From positions 1-64,000 of the forward strand of contig JAUIGN010000002.1 in assembly GCA_030430075.1 (NCBI GenBank): a stretch of DNA of 64,000 bases, written 5' to 3'. This stretch comes from a bacterium (GTDB lineage: Bacteria > Planctomycetota > Planctomycetia > Pirellulales > Pirellulaceae). Every line of letters begins with the position of its first letter. The stretch's first letter is position 1. Made by a program: the position numbers and the translations under genes. Below are positions 16,832-25,537 of this stretch, in pieces. The notes under the pieces are model-generated. The model saw only the letters and a list, made by a program, of their open reading frames with translations, searched no databases and was not told the origin of the DNA.

Positions 16832-17725
16832 CTAACCGGCGAACGCCGTCGAGGGCACGCCGGGGACTGAGACACGGGCATGGAACAACCCACCGGCGTG
16901 CGGTTGGTCGTCCAACAAATCTCCCGTCAGATCGCGCCGAGCGGTGGTGATATACATGTCGGTCAGCTCGGGCCCACCCAGCGCGCACGCGGTGACTTGG
17001 GAGGCGCCAACATCGATCTTCTCCAGCAGCTCGCCGGTCGCCGGATCGAACCGGGCGACTCCCCACCCGGCCCAGAGCGCGACCCACAGCTTGTCTTCGG
17101 CGTCGATGGCCATCCCATCCGGATAACCGATCCCTTCCGGCAGTGCCACCGCCGTGCGCCGGTTGGCGATCTCCCCCGTGGCGTCGTCATAGTCGAACGC
17201 GTCGACACGCCGCGTGGGGCTGTCGATGAAATACATGGTCGTTTTGTCCGAACTCCAGACGATTCCGTTGGAAATACCCACCTTGGTGACACGAGGCTCG
17301 ACGCGTCCATCCGGATACATGCAGTAGAGCGTCCCAGCCTGCATGTCCTCTTCCACAGATTGCAACGTGCCGGCCCAGAAACGGCCGGCCGGATCGCACT
17401 TTCCGTCGTTGAACCGGTTTCCGGGCAAGTGGGCTTCCGGATCCGCGAGCACGTCGAGCTGCCGCGTCAGGGGATCGTAAGCGGCAAAGCCGTGTTCGAC
17501 GGCCAGCATCAGCCCGCCCGACGTTCGTGGGACGACCGTTCCAACGCGCTGCCCAAGATCATACGTCCGGCATCGGGACTCACTGTCCGCAGCCGCCTGC
17601 GGATCATAGCGGTGCAGGCGGTGCTCGTTGATATCGATCCACCACAGCACCTGCTCGCGCGTGTCCCAGATTGGACCTTCGCCCAGGGTCGCTTGTGCAT
17701 CAAGGAGAAGTTGGGCGGTCGTCAT
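16832..17725 (-). CDS. SMP-30/gluconolactonase/LRE family lactonase
   Basis: A 297-residue six-bladed beta-propeller of the SMP-30/regucalcin family. Family hallmarks are LGEGPIWDTREQVLWWIDI at the N-terminus (metal ligand Glu15), NRFNDGKCDPAGRFWAGTL with metal-binding Asn and Asp, and SNGIVWSSDKTTMYFIDS. No signal peptide is visible, so it is probably cytoplasmic. Members hydrolyse sugar lactones in uronic and aldonic acid catabolism. Its position beside a sulfatase would fit sulfated sugar breakdown, but that link is inference. Confidence 0.9.
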   Translation of the reverse strand: MTTAQLLLDAQATLGEGPIWDTREQVLWWIDINEHRLHRYDPQAAADSESRCRTYDLGQRVGTVVPRTSGGLMLAVEHGFAAYDPLTRQLDVLADPEAHLPGNRFNDGKCDPAGRFWAGTLQSVEEDMQAGTLYCMYPDGRVEPRVTKVGISNGIVWSSDKTTMYFIDSPTRRVDAFDYDDATGEIANRRTAVALPEGIGYPDGMAIDAEDKLWVALWAGWGVARFDPATGELLEKIDVGASQVTACALGGPELTDMYITTARRDLTGDLLDDQPHAGGLFHARVSVPGVPSTAFAG

Positions 17726-18055
17726 CGTTGCTTCGCTCGCAAGAGAACAGGAGAGGTCAATCGTTCCGGCGCAGCGACATTATGCGACATCCGGCCCGAA
17801 GAGGGTAGGGTCTCGTCTCTTCCTTCGAAACGAATCAGGCATGACCTCCGTAGACGCCGCGGTATTGACGGATGGGCGTTGGTTGATGCCACGTTCCCGC
17901 CGGATGTCCAACCGCACGACGTGCGGAATGGCAAGAGAACGATTGCAGCACCCTGCCGGTAGCGACGAAACCGGACGTGTCGCCTCGCGCGTGCGCCAGG
18001 TGCGTCACGGTGTACGCTGTTGGTAGCACGTCGTGCGACGATCCTGAGCCGCCGC
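17726..18055. other. Gene-free stretch, 330 nt
   Basis: Upstream region of the SMP-30 gene. No protein-like frame, RNA gene or repeat was recognised. Confidence 0.45.
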
Positions 18056-18589
18056 TTACCCGAGCAGCAATTGGGGCGATTCGCCGTCCCGACGCTCCCA
18101 TTCGCGGCGCACTTCGCGCAACCCGTAGGCGCACAGATCAAAGTCGCAGCTCAGCCGTTCCAGAATGTCGGCCGGTGCCGCCCGCTCGTCGTCGGTCTCG
18201 ATGCTGCTGGCGATCAAGTAGGCTCGCTTGCCCTGCGAGCAGTAATCGATGAAATGGTCCTTGCTTTCCGGCGCTTGTTTGGCACGCAGCATCTCCGGAT
18301 AGACGCCGGCCCAGAACAAGGTAAAGTCGCCGATATGCCGGTGCACATCACGCCGTGCATTGCCGATCCGAGCATTCGCCTCGGCCAGCATCTCGGCAAC
18401 TTCGGTCAACGGCTGCCCTGTCGGGTTGCGCACCCGATGCATCGTGTCGCAACGCACGAAGCGCATCAAGAGGCCACTGACGTAGTCGACCAGAGGCGGG
18501 TCGACGACCCCGAGCTCCGCATGAAAAACGTACTCGGCGAGACCAGCGAAGTACCGCCACAAGGCAGAAGTTGGGCGAGACGATGTCAC
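18056..18589 (-). CDS. Conserved-looking hypothetical protein downstream of trpBA
   Basis: A 177-residue soluble, helical protein without signal peptide or membrane segment. It is Asp/Glu/Arg-rich with a well-balanced composition (VFHAELGVVDPPLVDYVSGLLMRF..., HIGDFTLFWAGVYPEMLR, DHFIDYCSQGKRAYLIAS), which is why it is called real despite no family match from memory. It lies 276 nt after trpA on the same strand. Function unknown. Confidence 0.7.
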   Translation of the reverse strand: MTSSRPTSALWRYFAGLAEYVFHAELGVVDPPLVDYVSGLLMRFVRCDTMHRVRNPTGQPLTEVAEMLAEANARIGNARRDVHRHIGDFTLFWAGVYPEMLRAKQAPESKDHFIDYCSQGKRAYLIASSIETDDERAAPADILERLSCDFDLCAYGLREVRREWERRDGESPQLLLG

Positions 18590-18865
18590 GATGCACCTCC
18601 GTCGTTAGGCAACGGTCGGTCAACCGAACATCACACTGGCAATCTGCCGCAGGCAACCTGCCAGCTCGAATTGCTCGGTGGAACTCTCATCAACGGTCGA
18701 TCGAACGACCGCATTTTCAACTCTAATTGCGACTTCTGACCTACGTCAAGATTGGTTTTCAGGGAACCCGGCCGTCACGTGCTAACCTGTTGCCAGACCG
18801 CTCGTTAGACAGCCTGCGAAGCCCCAGAAGATCCTTCTGCCGCGGACACATTTGCCGGCCGACAG

Positions 18866-19678
18866 CTAGGTCGTGGTCTCTTCCAGCGCTTCGATCAAGC
18901 GGGCCGCAAAGTCACCGATCTCCGCCAGCACGGCCTCGCGCGGCCGCTCGGAGGCGGCCGCCATCCGCCGGACAAATGCCGAACCGACGATCAATCCGTC
19001 GGCCACCGGCGCCAAGGTCCGCACATGTTCGGGCTGACTGATGCCGAAGCCGATACAGATGGGCAGGTCGGTTTGGGATCGCAACCAGCCGACATTCTCA
19101 GAGACTTCCGCCGGCAGCGCCTGACGCTCGCCGGTGATCCCCGTGACGGAAACATAGTACAGGAATCCGGTCGAGCTCTCTGCAATCCGCAGGGCCCGTT
19201 CGCGCGGCGTGGTGGGGGTCACCAACTGGATCAAGCTAAAGTCTTCTCGCCCGCAAATTTCGGCCAGCGGACCGGCCTCTTCCACCAGCAGATCGGGGAC
19301 GATGGCGCCAGCCACCCCGGCCGCTTTGGCGTCCGCCACGTACTTTTCTAAACCGTGACGGTGGATAATGGCATAGCTGACCATCGTCACGATCGGCATT
19401 GCGATTTTGCCCGTTGTGTCTTCCAACATAGCCAGGATTTGGGCCAGCTTGACGCGGTTGTCCAAGGCACGCGTGTAGGAAGCTTGGATCACCGGTCCGT
19501 CGGCGATCGGGTCACTGTAGGGAATCCCTACTTCGCACATCGTCGCACCGCGCGACGCCAGTTCCTGGATCACGTTCGCGGTGAACTCGATGTCCGGATC
19601 GCCGGCGGTCACGAAGGGCATCAACGCCTTCCGCCCATGCTGCTTCAGTTCCGTGAACAACTGGTCAATCACCGACAT
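18866..19678 (-). CDS. trpA: Tryptophan synthase alpha subunit
   Basis: A 270-residue TIM-barrel subunit that cleaves indole-3-glycerol phosphate to indole and glyceraldehyde-3-phosphate and passes indole through a tunnel to TrpB. The catalytic residues Glu49 and Asp60 sit in CEVGIPYSDPIADGPVIQ with canonical numbering when the start is ATG 19678 (GAGGAA upstream). The phosphate-binding GFGISQPEHV and later GSAFV segments are present. It follows trpB by 137 nt. No other trp genes are in the window, so the pathway is dispersed. Confidence 0.96.
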   Translation of the reverse strand: MSVIDQLFTELKQHGRKALMPFVTAGDPDIEFTANVIQELASRGATMCEVGIPYSDPIADGPVIQASYTRALDNRVKLAQILAMLEDTTGKIAMPIVTMVSYAIIHRHGLEKYVADAKAAGVAGAIVPDLLVEEAGPLAEICGREDFSLIQLVTPTTPRERALRIAESSTGFLYYVSVTGITGERQALPAEVSENVGWLRSQTDLPICIGFGISQPEHVRTLAPVADGLIVGSAFVRRMAAASERPREAVLAEIGDFAARLIEALEETTT

Positions 19679-19815
19679 GGTCTTCCTCAATCGCTTGCAG
19701 TATTCCGGACGGCAGAGTTGTTATGGGGACGAGGGTGACGGCGGTCAACGGCTCCAGACAAGGTGACCGGCGTCGCCATGGACGGCAAGCCGCAGATTGC
19801 TGCGACCCTCGGGAA

Positions 19816-21075
19816 TCAATCGCCAGCGCCAGCCCCGTTTGCAGCGGGCGTCGCTTCGTCTCCGTCGGCCTGCTTGAGCCGAGCAATCTCGTTCGCGTCT
19901 TTGTCACCTCGCCCGGAGAGACAGACCAGGACCACTTCGTCCGGGCCCCGCTTGGCGGCGATCTCCATCGCCTGGGCGATGGCATGCGAACTTTCCAGGG
20001 CGGGCAGGATGCCCTCGTTTCGAGCCAATGCATCAAAGCCGCGCATCGCCGCACCATCCTGGCAACTCGTGTATTCAACGCGTCCGGTCGCTTTCCAGAA
20101 ACTGTGTTCGGGGCCGACCCCGGGGTAGTCCAGGCCGGCCGACATCGAGTGCACGTCGCAGGTCTGACCGTCTTCGTCCTGCATCACGTAGCTGTAGCTG
20201 CCGTGGAGGACGCCCGGACTGCCGAATGTCAGGGGAGAAGCATGTTGCCCTGGCTCGGCCCCCAACCCACCGGCTTCGACACCGACCAATTCAACGCCCT
20301 GGTCCTCGACGAAAGGATAGAACATGCCGGCCGCGTTGCTGCCGCCGCCAACACAGGCGACCACGCAATCGGGCAAGCGGCCCACGCGGGCCAGCATCTG
20401 GGCTCGTGCTTCCGTGCCGATCACCGCTTGAAAATCGCGGACGATCATGGGGAAGGGATGAGGTCCGACCACCGAACCGATAATGTAGTGGGTCGTCTCA
20501 ACGCTCGACATCCAATCCCGCATCGCCTCGTTGATCGCGTCGCGGAGCGTCCGTGAACCGGTCTCGACGGCACGTACCTCGGCACCCAGCAGCTTCATGC
20601 TGAAGACGTTCGGCGCCTGGCGGCGGATATCTTCCGCCCCCATGTAGACGACACACGGCAGTCCGAAGCGAGCACAGGCGGTGGCACTGGCGACTCCATG
20701 TTGACCGGCGCCCGTCTCCGCGATCACCCGTTGCTTACCCATCCGCTGCGTCAGCAAGGCCTGGCCGAGCGTGTTGTTGATCTTGTGAGCCCCCGTGTGG
20801 TTCAGATCCTCACGCTTCAACCAGATCTGGGCTCCACCCGCCTCCTCGCTCAAACGCCGAGCGTGATACAGGGGAGACGGCCGCCCGACGTAGTTGTGCA
20901 GGAGATCGTCGAGCTCTTCCTGGAACGTTGGGTCCCGTTTCGCTTTTTCATATTCCTGCGCCAGCTCGTCCAACGCGCGGGTCAGCGTCTCAGGAACGTA
21001 GCGCCCGCCGAAATCACCAAAGCGGCCAGCCGCGTCGGGGACGTGTTTTGTCGCAGTGGGCGAAGAGTCGGTCAT
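19816..21075 (-). CDS. trpB: Tryptophan synthase beta subunit
   Basis: A 419-residue PLP enzyme condensing indole with serine to make tryptophan. The PLP lysine is Lys98 in [24 protein letters not shown] at the N-terminus and the glycine-rich [15 protein letters not shown] phosphate loop are typical of the TrpB1 type that pairs with TrpA. The C-terminus carries about 15 extra Ala/Gly-rich residues. The start chosen is ATG 21075, which removes an upstream extension lacking family character. Divergent from mutM. No attenuator or T-box was recognised upstream. Confidence 0.96.
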   Translation of the reverse strand: MTDSSPTATKHVPDAAGRFGDFGGRYVPETLTRALDELAQEYEKAKRDPTFQEELDDLLHNYVGRPSPLYHARRLSEEAGGAQIWLKREDLNHTGAHKINNTLGQALLTQRMGKQRVIAETGAGQHGVASATACARFGLPCVVYMGAEDIRRQAPNVFSMKLLGAEVRAVETGSRTLRDAINEAMRDWMSSVETTHYIIGSVVGPHPFPMIVRDFQAVIGTEARAQMLARVGRLPDCVVACVGGGSNAAGMFYPFVEDQGVELVGVEAGGLGAEPGQHASPLTFGSPGVLHGSYSYVMQDEDGQTCDVHSMSAGLDYPGVGPEHSFWKATGRVEYTSCQDGAAMRGFDALARNEGILPALESSHAIAQAMEIAAKRGPDEVVLVCLSGRGDKDANEIARLKQADGDEATPAANGAGAGD

Positions 21076-21300
21076 TTCAACGATTCCGCTGGGTGCGTAT
21101 GATGAGGTGCAAGCAGGGCAGGGGAGTGACGAATTTTCGTCGGCCACAGCACGTTCCGATTCTGGACCGTGCGAGAAATCCGGTCAAGGCGTGGCACGTG
21201 CCGGACAAAGGACGGTTCGCCCGGTGACAGCGAGTCGTCGCGATGGCAACCGGCCTCGCTTGCGTCCCGACCAACCATTGCCTCCAGCGATTCGAAACGC

Positions 21301-22173
21301 ATGCCGGAACTGCCCGAAGTTGAGACGATGCGACGTGGGATCCTGGCAATTGCGGGTACCCGGATCGAAGACGCGGTCCGGCTCCCATGCCGCCTCAGAC
21401 CGATCCAGATCCGACCTCGGATTGACCGTTTCCGACGCCGAGCGGCCGGCCAGTTGATCGTGGACGTGGGGCGTGTCGGCAAGCGTGTCATCCTGCGATT
21501 GGACAGCGGAGATCGGATCGTCTTCGAGCCCCGTATGACGGGACTCGTGCTGTTGGCCGATCCGCCGAGTCCCGCACATCTGCGGTTTCGGCTGGATCTG
21601 GTCGGCGATATCACCAACGTCTGGTATTGGGATCGCCGCGGGCTCGGCAACGTGCGTCTGCTTTCGCCGGAAGAGTTCGACGAACAGCTCGGCCCGGCCA
21701 GGCTGGGGACCGATGCCTTGGCACTGGCCCCCGGAGAGATGCGTGAGCGGCTACGCGGCAGCCGCAGGGCCATCAAGGTCGCCCTCTTGGATCAAGGTGC
21801 AATTGCCGGGATCGGCAACCTTTACGCCTCAGAGATCCTGCACCTGGCAAACGTTCACCCGGCAAAGGCATGCAACCGCCTGGTCCACCAGGAATGGGAG
21901 CGGATTCAAGCCGCCACGACCGAGGTGCTCGAATTGGCGATTCGCTTTGAAGGCTCAACCCTTTCCGATGGAACCTACCGCAATGCCTTGAATCAGGCCG
22001 GCGGCTACCAGAACCATCATCGCGTCTATGACCGTGCCGGAGAACCGTGTCCGAGGTGCCGCGGCAGCACGGTCACGCGCATCGTGCAGGCTCAGCGGGC
22101 CACCTTCTTTTGTCCAACCTGCCAACCCAAACGCCGTCCACCGCGATCAGGTAAGACCGCGAAGGTCGAATAA
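21301..22173 (+). CDS. mutM: Formamidopyrimidine-DNA glycosylase
   Basis: A 290-residue base-excision repair glycosylase/AP lyase that removes 8-oxoguanine and formamidopyrimidines. The start is fixed at ATG 21301 because the mature enzyme needs Pro2 as nucleophile: MPELPEVETMRRG also supplies Glu3 and Glu6. Lys61 in GRVGKRVIL matches the conserved beta-hairpin lysine. The helix-two-turn-helix KVALLDQGAIAGIGNLYASEILH and the C-terminal zinc finger with cysteines in CPRC...CPTC are intact. A short basic tail follows the finger. The gene precedes an epimerase-like gene by 74 nt. Confidence 0.96.
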   Translation: MPELPEVETMRRGILAIAGTRIEDAVRLPCRLRPIQIRPRIDRFRRRAAGQLIVDVGRVGKRVILRLDSGDRIVFEPRMTGLVLLADPPSPAHLRFRLDLVGDITNVWYWDRRGLGNVRLLSPEEFDEQLGPARLGTDALALAPGEMRERLRGSRRAIKVALLDQGAIAGIGNLYASEILHLANVHPAKACNRLVHQEWERIQAATTEVLELAIRFEGSTLSDGTYRNALNQAGGYQNHHRVYDRAGEPCPRCRGSTVTRIVQAQRATFFCPTCQPKRRPPRSGKTAKVE

Positions 22174-22247
22174 ACGCCATGGCGCATCGCACGCCCCGGA
22201 ATGTCCGGCCGCTTCGTAGAATGAAGAACTCGTAGAAAGAAGTACCC

Positions 22248-23075
22248 ATGAAGCCCGCTTTGAGCCAGGTCAGCTCACTCCATTCGCCTTTCGACAAGGA
22301 CCTTGAAGACTATGCGGCCGGTCAATGCGACGCCGTTGAAGTGTGGCTGACGAAACTGGAGACATATCTGCAAACCAGGTCGCTCGACGACGTCCGCAGC
22401 CTGCTGGCGGACCACCGCGTCAGCCTGCCGGTGGCCAGCTACCAGGGGGGGCTACTGACCAGCCAAGGGGACGCTCGGCGCGAGGCGTGGGCGCTCTTCG
22501 AACGGCGATTGACCCTTTGCCGTGACCTGGAGATTGGTACGATCGTGGTGGCCTGTGACGTGTTCGGTTCGCTGACCGAGCAGGATCTCGAGCGGATTCA
22601 TGTTTCGCTTGACCAGGCCGCCCGGATGGCCGCCCGGTACGAGGTCCGCATCGCCCTCGAGTTTCAATCGGGCGCCGCCCTGGGAAACAACCTGCTGACA
22701 GCGGCCGCCCTGGTGGCCCGCGTCAACCATCCCCACCTGGGAATCTGCCTCGACGCTTTCCATTATTACGTCGGGCCGAGCCAGTCCGAGGATCTGGGCG
22801 CGCTCTCGAAAGAGAACCTGTTCCACGTTCAGCTCTGCGACCTCGCCGACACGCCGCGCGAACTGGCAGCCGACGCTCAGCGAATTCTGCCCGGTGACGG
22901 CGACATCCCGCTGGCTCCGCTGGTGGCCCGCCTGCGCGAGATCGGGTACGACGGATTCGTCTCTGTCGAGCTGCTCAACCCGCAACTATGGCAGGTGCCA
23001 CCGCGGCAATTCGGAGAAATCGGCCTGACGGCCCTGCGATCCGTATTGGGCATCGCCAGCATGGATGCGGGCTGA
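22248..23075 (+). CDS. Sugar phosphate isomerase/epimerase-like TIM barrel
   Basis: A 275-residue protein of the xylose-isomerase-like TIM barrel superfamily. Likely metal ligands are Glu in RIALEFQSG, Asp and His in HLGICLDAFHYYVG, His in NLFHVQLCD and the terminal Glu in DGFVSVELLNP, the standard order for divalent-metal epimerases/isomerases. No signal peptide. Substrates vary widely in this family (myo-inosose, keto-sugars, hydroxypyruvate), and nothing nearby fixes one. ATG 22248 follows AAAGAAG. Confidence 0.85.
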   Translation: MKPALSQVSSLHSPFDKDLEDYAAGQCDAVEVWLTKLETYLQTRSLDDVRSLLADHRVSLPVASYQGGLLTSQGDARREAWALFERRLTLCRDLEIGTIVVACDVFGSLTEQDLERIHVSLDQAARMAARYEVRIALEFQSGAALGNNLLTAAALVARVNHPHLGICLDAFHYYVGPSQSEDLGALSKENLFHVQLCDLADTPRELAADAQRILPGDGDIPLAPLVARLREIGYDGFVSVELLNPQLWQVPPRQFGEIGLTALRSVLGIASMDAG

Positions 23076-23105
23076 CTCGGGCGCGGGCAGCAGCTGCAGC
23101 AAACA

Positions 23106-23160
23106 GTTCGTGCTGTGCACAACGCAGTAACGGCCTGCTATCGCAATGCGGCCCGGCGGC
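23106..23160 (+). repeat. Dispersed palindromic repeat, divergent copy
   Basis: GTTCGTGCTGTGCACAAC is an imperfect palindrome, followed by ACGGCCTGCTATCGCAATG and CGGCCCGGC, which aligns with 14906-14965. Lies between the epimerase gene and rpsT. Confidence 0.55.
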
Positions 23161-23277
23161 TTACAACCAGGCACCATCGATGGCCTGCCCGGACGAGGTC
23201 TCGGGTCAAATCGGCGGCCAGCGCAGCAACCGGGCGGCCAGCACAGCAACCGGCGAAATGGCAGGGAACGAGGCGAC

Positions 23278-23556
23278 CTATTCTGCCGACGCCTGCTTGG
23301 CCTTCTTGATCGCCTTCTGCAGCCGGGACTTGGTCCGACTCGCTGTGTTCGGATGCAGAATCTTATGGCTGCCGGCGCGATCCAACTTCTTGGCGACCAC
23401 GATGTACTCGGCCTCGGCCAGCGCTACATCGCCGGACGCCACCGCCTCGCGCACCTTACGCAACTGTGTTCGCAAGGCCGACTTGGTGGCACGATTACGA
23501 TCGCGGCGGGTCGCATTTTGGCGGAGTCGTTTGGTCGCACTTTTTGAATTTGGCAT
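23278..23556 (-). CDS. rpsT: 30S ribosomal protein S20
   Basis: A 92-residue highly basic helical protein. The N-terminus MPNSKSATKRLRQNATRRDRNRATKSALRT and the C-terminal HPNTASRTKSRLQKAIKK are the S20 signatures; length is typical. It binds 16S rRNA helices early in 30S assembly. It lies 84 nt after the TPR gene on the same strand and may be read from that transcript or its own promoter. Ribosome-binding site is not obvious. Confidence 0.96.
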   Translation of the reverse strand: MPNSKSATKRLRQNATRRDRNRATKSALRTQLRKVREAVASGDVALAEAEYIVVAKKLDRAGSHKILHPNTASRTKSRLQKAIKKAKQASAE

Positions 23557-23640
23557 AGTTTCGTTTCGCAGTCCGTCGTGTGTTGATTCTTTTGCTGGGA
23601 GCTGGTGTTTCGGTCGCAGCCATGTCTCGACCGGAAGCCA

Positions 23641-25065
23641 CTAGTTATGACCCATTTGGCGAATTTTGTCCAGTCGGGCGACCCCATCTTTGTAATCGGG
23701 ATCGAGTTTCACCAGCCGATCCAGCAGATCGATGGCCGATCCATGGTCTTTGAGGCCGGCGGACAACACGCCCGCTCGGTAGAGTGCCAGCTTCACCAGC
23801 TCGGCCTGCTCCGCCCGCTCGGCCCGGTCCAGTCCTCGCAAATAACACTCCAGGGCCTTGCTGTATTGCTTCTGCCGCTGGAGGCACTCGCCCAGCTCGA
23901 GGACCGCGTGGGCCCGCCGCTCGGGCAGTTCCGCCGCAGCCATGAAGCATTTGACCGCTTCCGGGAGGTTGTCCATCGCTTTTTGCCGCAGTCCCAATTG
24001 AAACAGCAGCTCCAGATCCTTCGGGTAGCGGGCCGACCGGGCAGCATAGATATCGAGCTCGAAGCGATTCAGGTCCCCCTGCAGGTCGTGCACCAGTTGC
24101 TGGGTTTCTTCGCCGGGCGATTTGGCCGCCTGCTGCTGAGCGATCGCCAAGTGGCGTTTCTTGCGGAGGACTTCGACGTCTTCCAGGCGATGCTGGATGC
24201 GAATGTCGCCACCGGTCGCGGAGAGGCCCTTCTGCAGCAGGTGCTGAGCGTCGCCCAGGTGGTCCTGCTCCAGATGCAGCTGGGTCAATTCGAGATAGGC
24301 GTCTACGTCGGTCGGGTTGTTGACGATCGCCTGTTCCATTTCCTGCCGAGGCGTCAGGCGAATCTCCCGCCTTGGCGGCTCGGCCTCGCTCGCCCCTGCC
24401 GGCTCAGCGCGGTCACGCTCATCCTGAACCCGCTCGCGGCCCTTCCCCAAGCCGACCTGTGTCTTTTCAATCTGCAGTTCAGACATCATCTTCTGCGCCT
24501 CGGCGTCCCCCCGTCGCGCTTCGTCAACACGGTGCCAACAAGCGATCGCCTGATCGTAGTATCCCTGACGCGTCAGCGATTTCGCGCAATGTCGATTCAC
24601 ATCGACGTCGTTAGGATTCCGTTCCAGGGCAAACCGCAGGTACCGGAGCTCCGTCTCCAGGTGGCCCAGCGCCGCACATCCCTCGGCCAAGGCGCGCAGC
24701 GTGGCCGTGTCCCAGGGATTCGATTTCAGAATGGCGGGGCCCGTTTTCAACACGTCATCCCATTGCTGCCTGGCATGGGCCTTCTTGAACGCGCCTTTGC
24801 CGCCAAAGTTGAGCAGCGCACCCCGCTTGTTGTTCTTGTACTTGCGACGCAAATTCTCGAACATCGCTTCCAGGTAGACTACGTTGCCCGGATCGCGACT
24901 GACGCATTCGCCAAGCATGGTGTGGGCATAATCGTAGTCGTACGCTTCCTGCTTCATCAGCTTGCCGGCGTGCTCGAAACACTCATGCAAGCGGCGCCGC
25001 AAATGGGGCGTCATCGCCGACGGTTCGGTATTGTGAGCGTTCGGCGGTTTCGATTCGGAGACCAT
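23641..25065 (-). CDS. TPR-repeat protein
   Basis: A 474-residue soluble protein made of tetratricopeptide-like helical repeats with a charged linker (about 190-240: EKTQVGLGKGRERVQDERDRAEPAG). Repeats are seen at ALAEGCAALGHLETELRYLRFALERNPNDVDVNRHCAKSL, VDAYLELTQLHLEQDHLGDAQHLLQKGL and AHAVLELGECLQRQKQYSKALECYLRGL. No signal peptide or membrane helix. Such proteins usually scaffold complexes. A long open frame also exists on the opposite strand here, but it has no protein character. Confidence 0.88.
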   Translation of the reverse strand: MVSESKPPNAHNTEPSAMTPHLRRRLHECFEHAGKLMKQEAYDYDYAHTMLGECVSRDPGNVVYLEAMFENLRRKYKNNKRGALLNFGGKGAFKKAHARQQWDDVLKTGPAILKSNPWDTATLRALAEGCAALGHLETELRYLRFALERNPNDVDVNRHCAKSLTRQGYYDQAIACWHRVDEARRGDAEAQKMMSELQIEKTQVGLGKGRERVQDERDRAEPAGASEAEPPRREIRLTPRQEMEQAIVNNPTDVDAYLELTQLHLEQDHLGDAQHLLQKGLSATGGDIRIQHRLEDVEVLRKKRHLAIAQQQAAKSPGEETQQLVHDLQGDLNRFELDIYAARSARYPKDLELLFQLGLRQKAMDNLPEAVKCFMAAAELPERRAHAVLELGECLQRQKQYSKALECYLRGLDRAERAEQAELVKLALYRAGVLSAGLKDHGSAIDLLDRLVKLDPDYKDGVARLDKIRQMGHN

Positions 25066-25537
25066 CGGCGGCGGTCCAGAGTGACAAAATGTGATTCGCG
25101 ATCAATCGGCCGCACCAGCAGCCGACAAGGTTGGTCCAGATCCCGACGTCGGAGGGCCACTTCCGCTCGCGATCCACTGTCACGGGGACTTGCGGCCTCT
25201 CCTCCCCGCCGACAACTCGAGTCCCGGCACGTCGAGCCGGGTGGCGGATCAAGGAAACCGATGCGAGACGCTACAATGCGCCAATACCACCATCCGCCCG
25301 ACACGGACACACTGCATGCTGATGAATTGACCGTCCCCTATTCTAGCCGTTTGCCGCCGCCAGCCAAGGACGAGCGAGCGGCTTCGGAACCCCCAAGTGG
25401 CGAACGGTCGAGGGACGTCCTGTGATCGCTAGCTGAATCGAGTATCCGCTCGGATGGTAGAAGTCACGATCGAGGCGGATGGATCTGGTAGGCGACCAAC
25501 GCGCGCATGTCACAACGCAAAACTCGAAGGACCGTTC
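25066..25537. other. Divergent intergenic region, 472 nt
   Basis: Lies between the leftward TPR gene and rightward cobA-hemD and should contain both promoters. No cobalamin-riboswitch-like core, RNA gene or repeat was recognised. Confidence 0.45.

Noticed and set aside
21076-21300. Trp attenuator upstream of trpB
   Set aside because: No leader peptide with tandem Trp codons and no alternative hairpins were seen in the 225-nt divergent region.
23605-25425. A 606-codon open frame antisense to the TPR gene
   Set aside because: No protein character and it spans the rpsT upstream region; the minus-strand frame has clear TPR repeats and a normal start.
25066-25537. Cobalamin riboswitch upstream of cobA-hemD
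   Set aside because: No B12-box core or long conserved hairpins were recognised in the leader.
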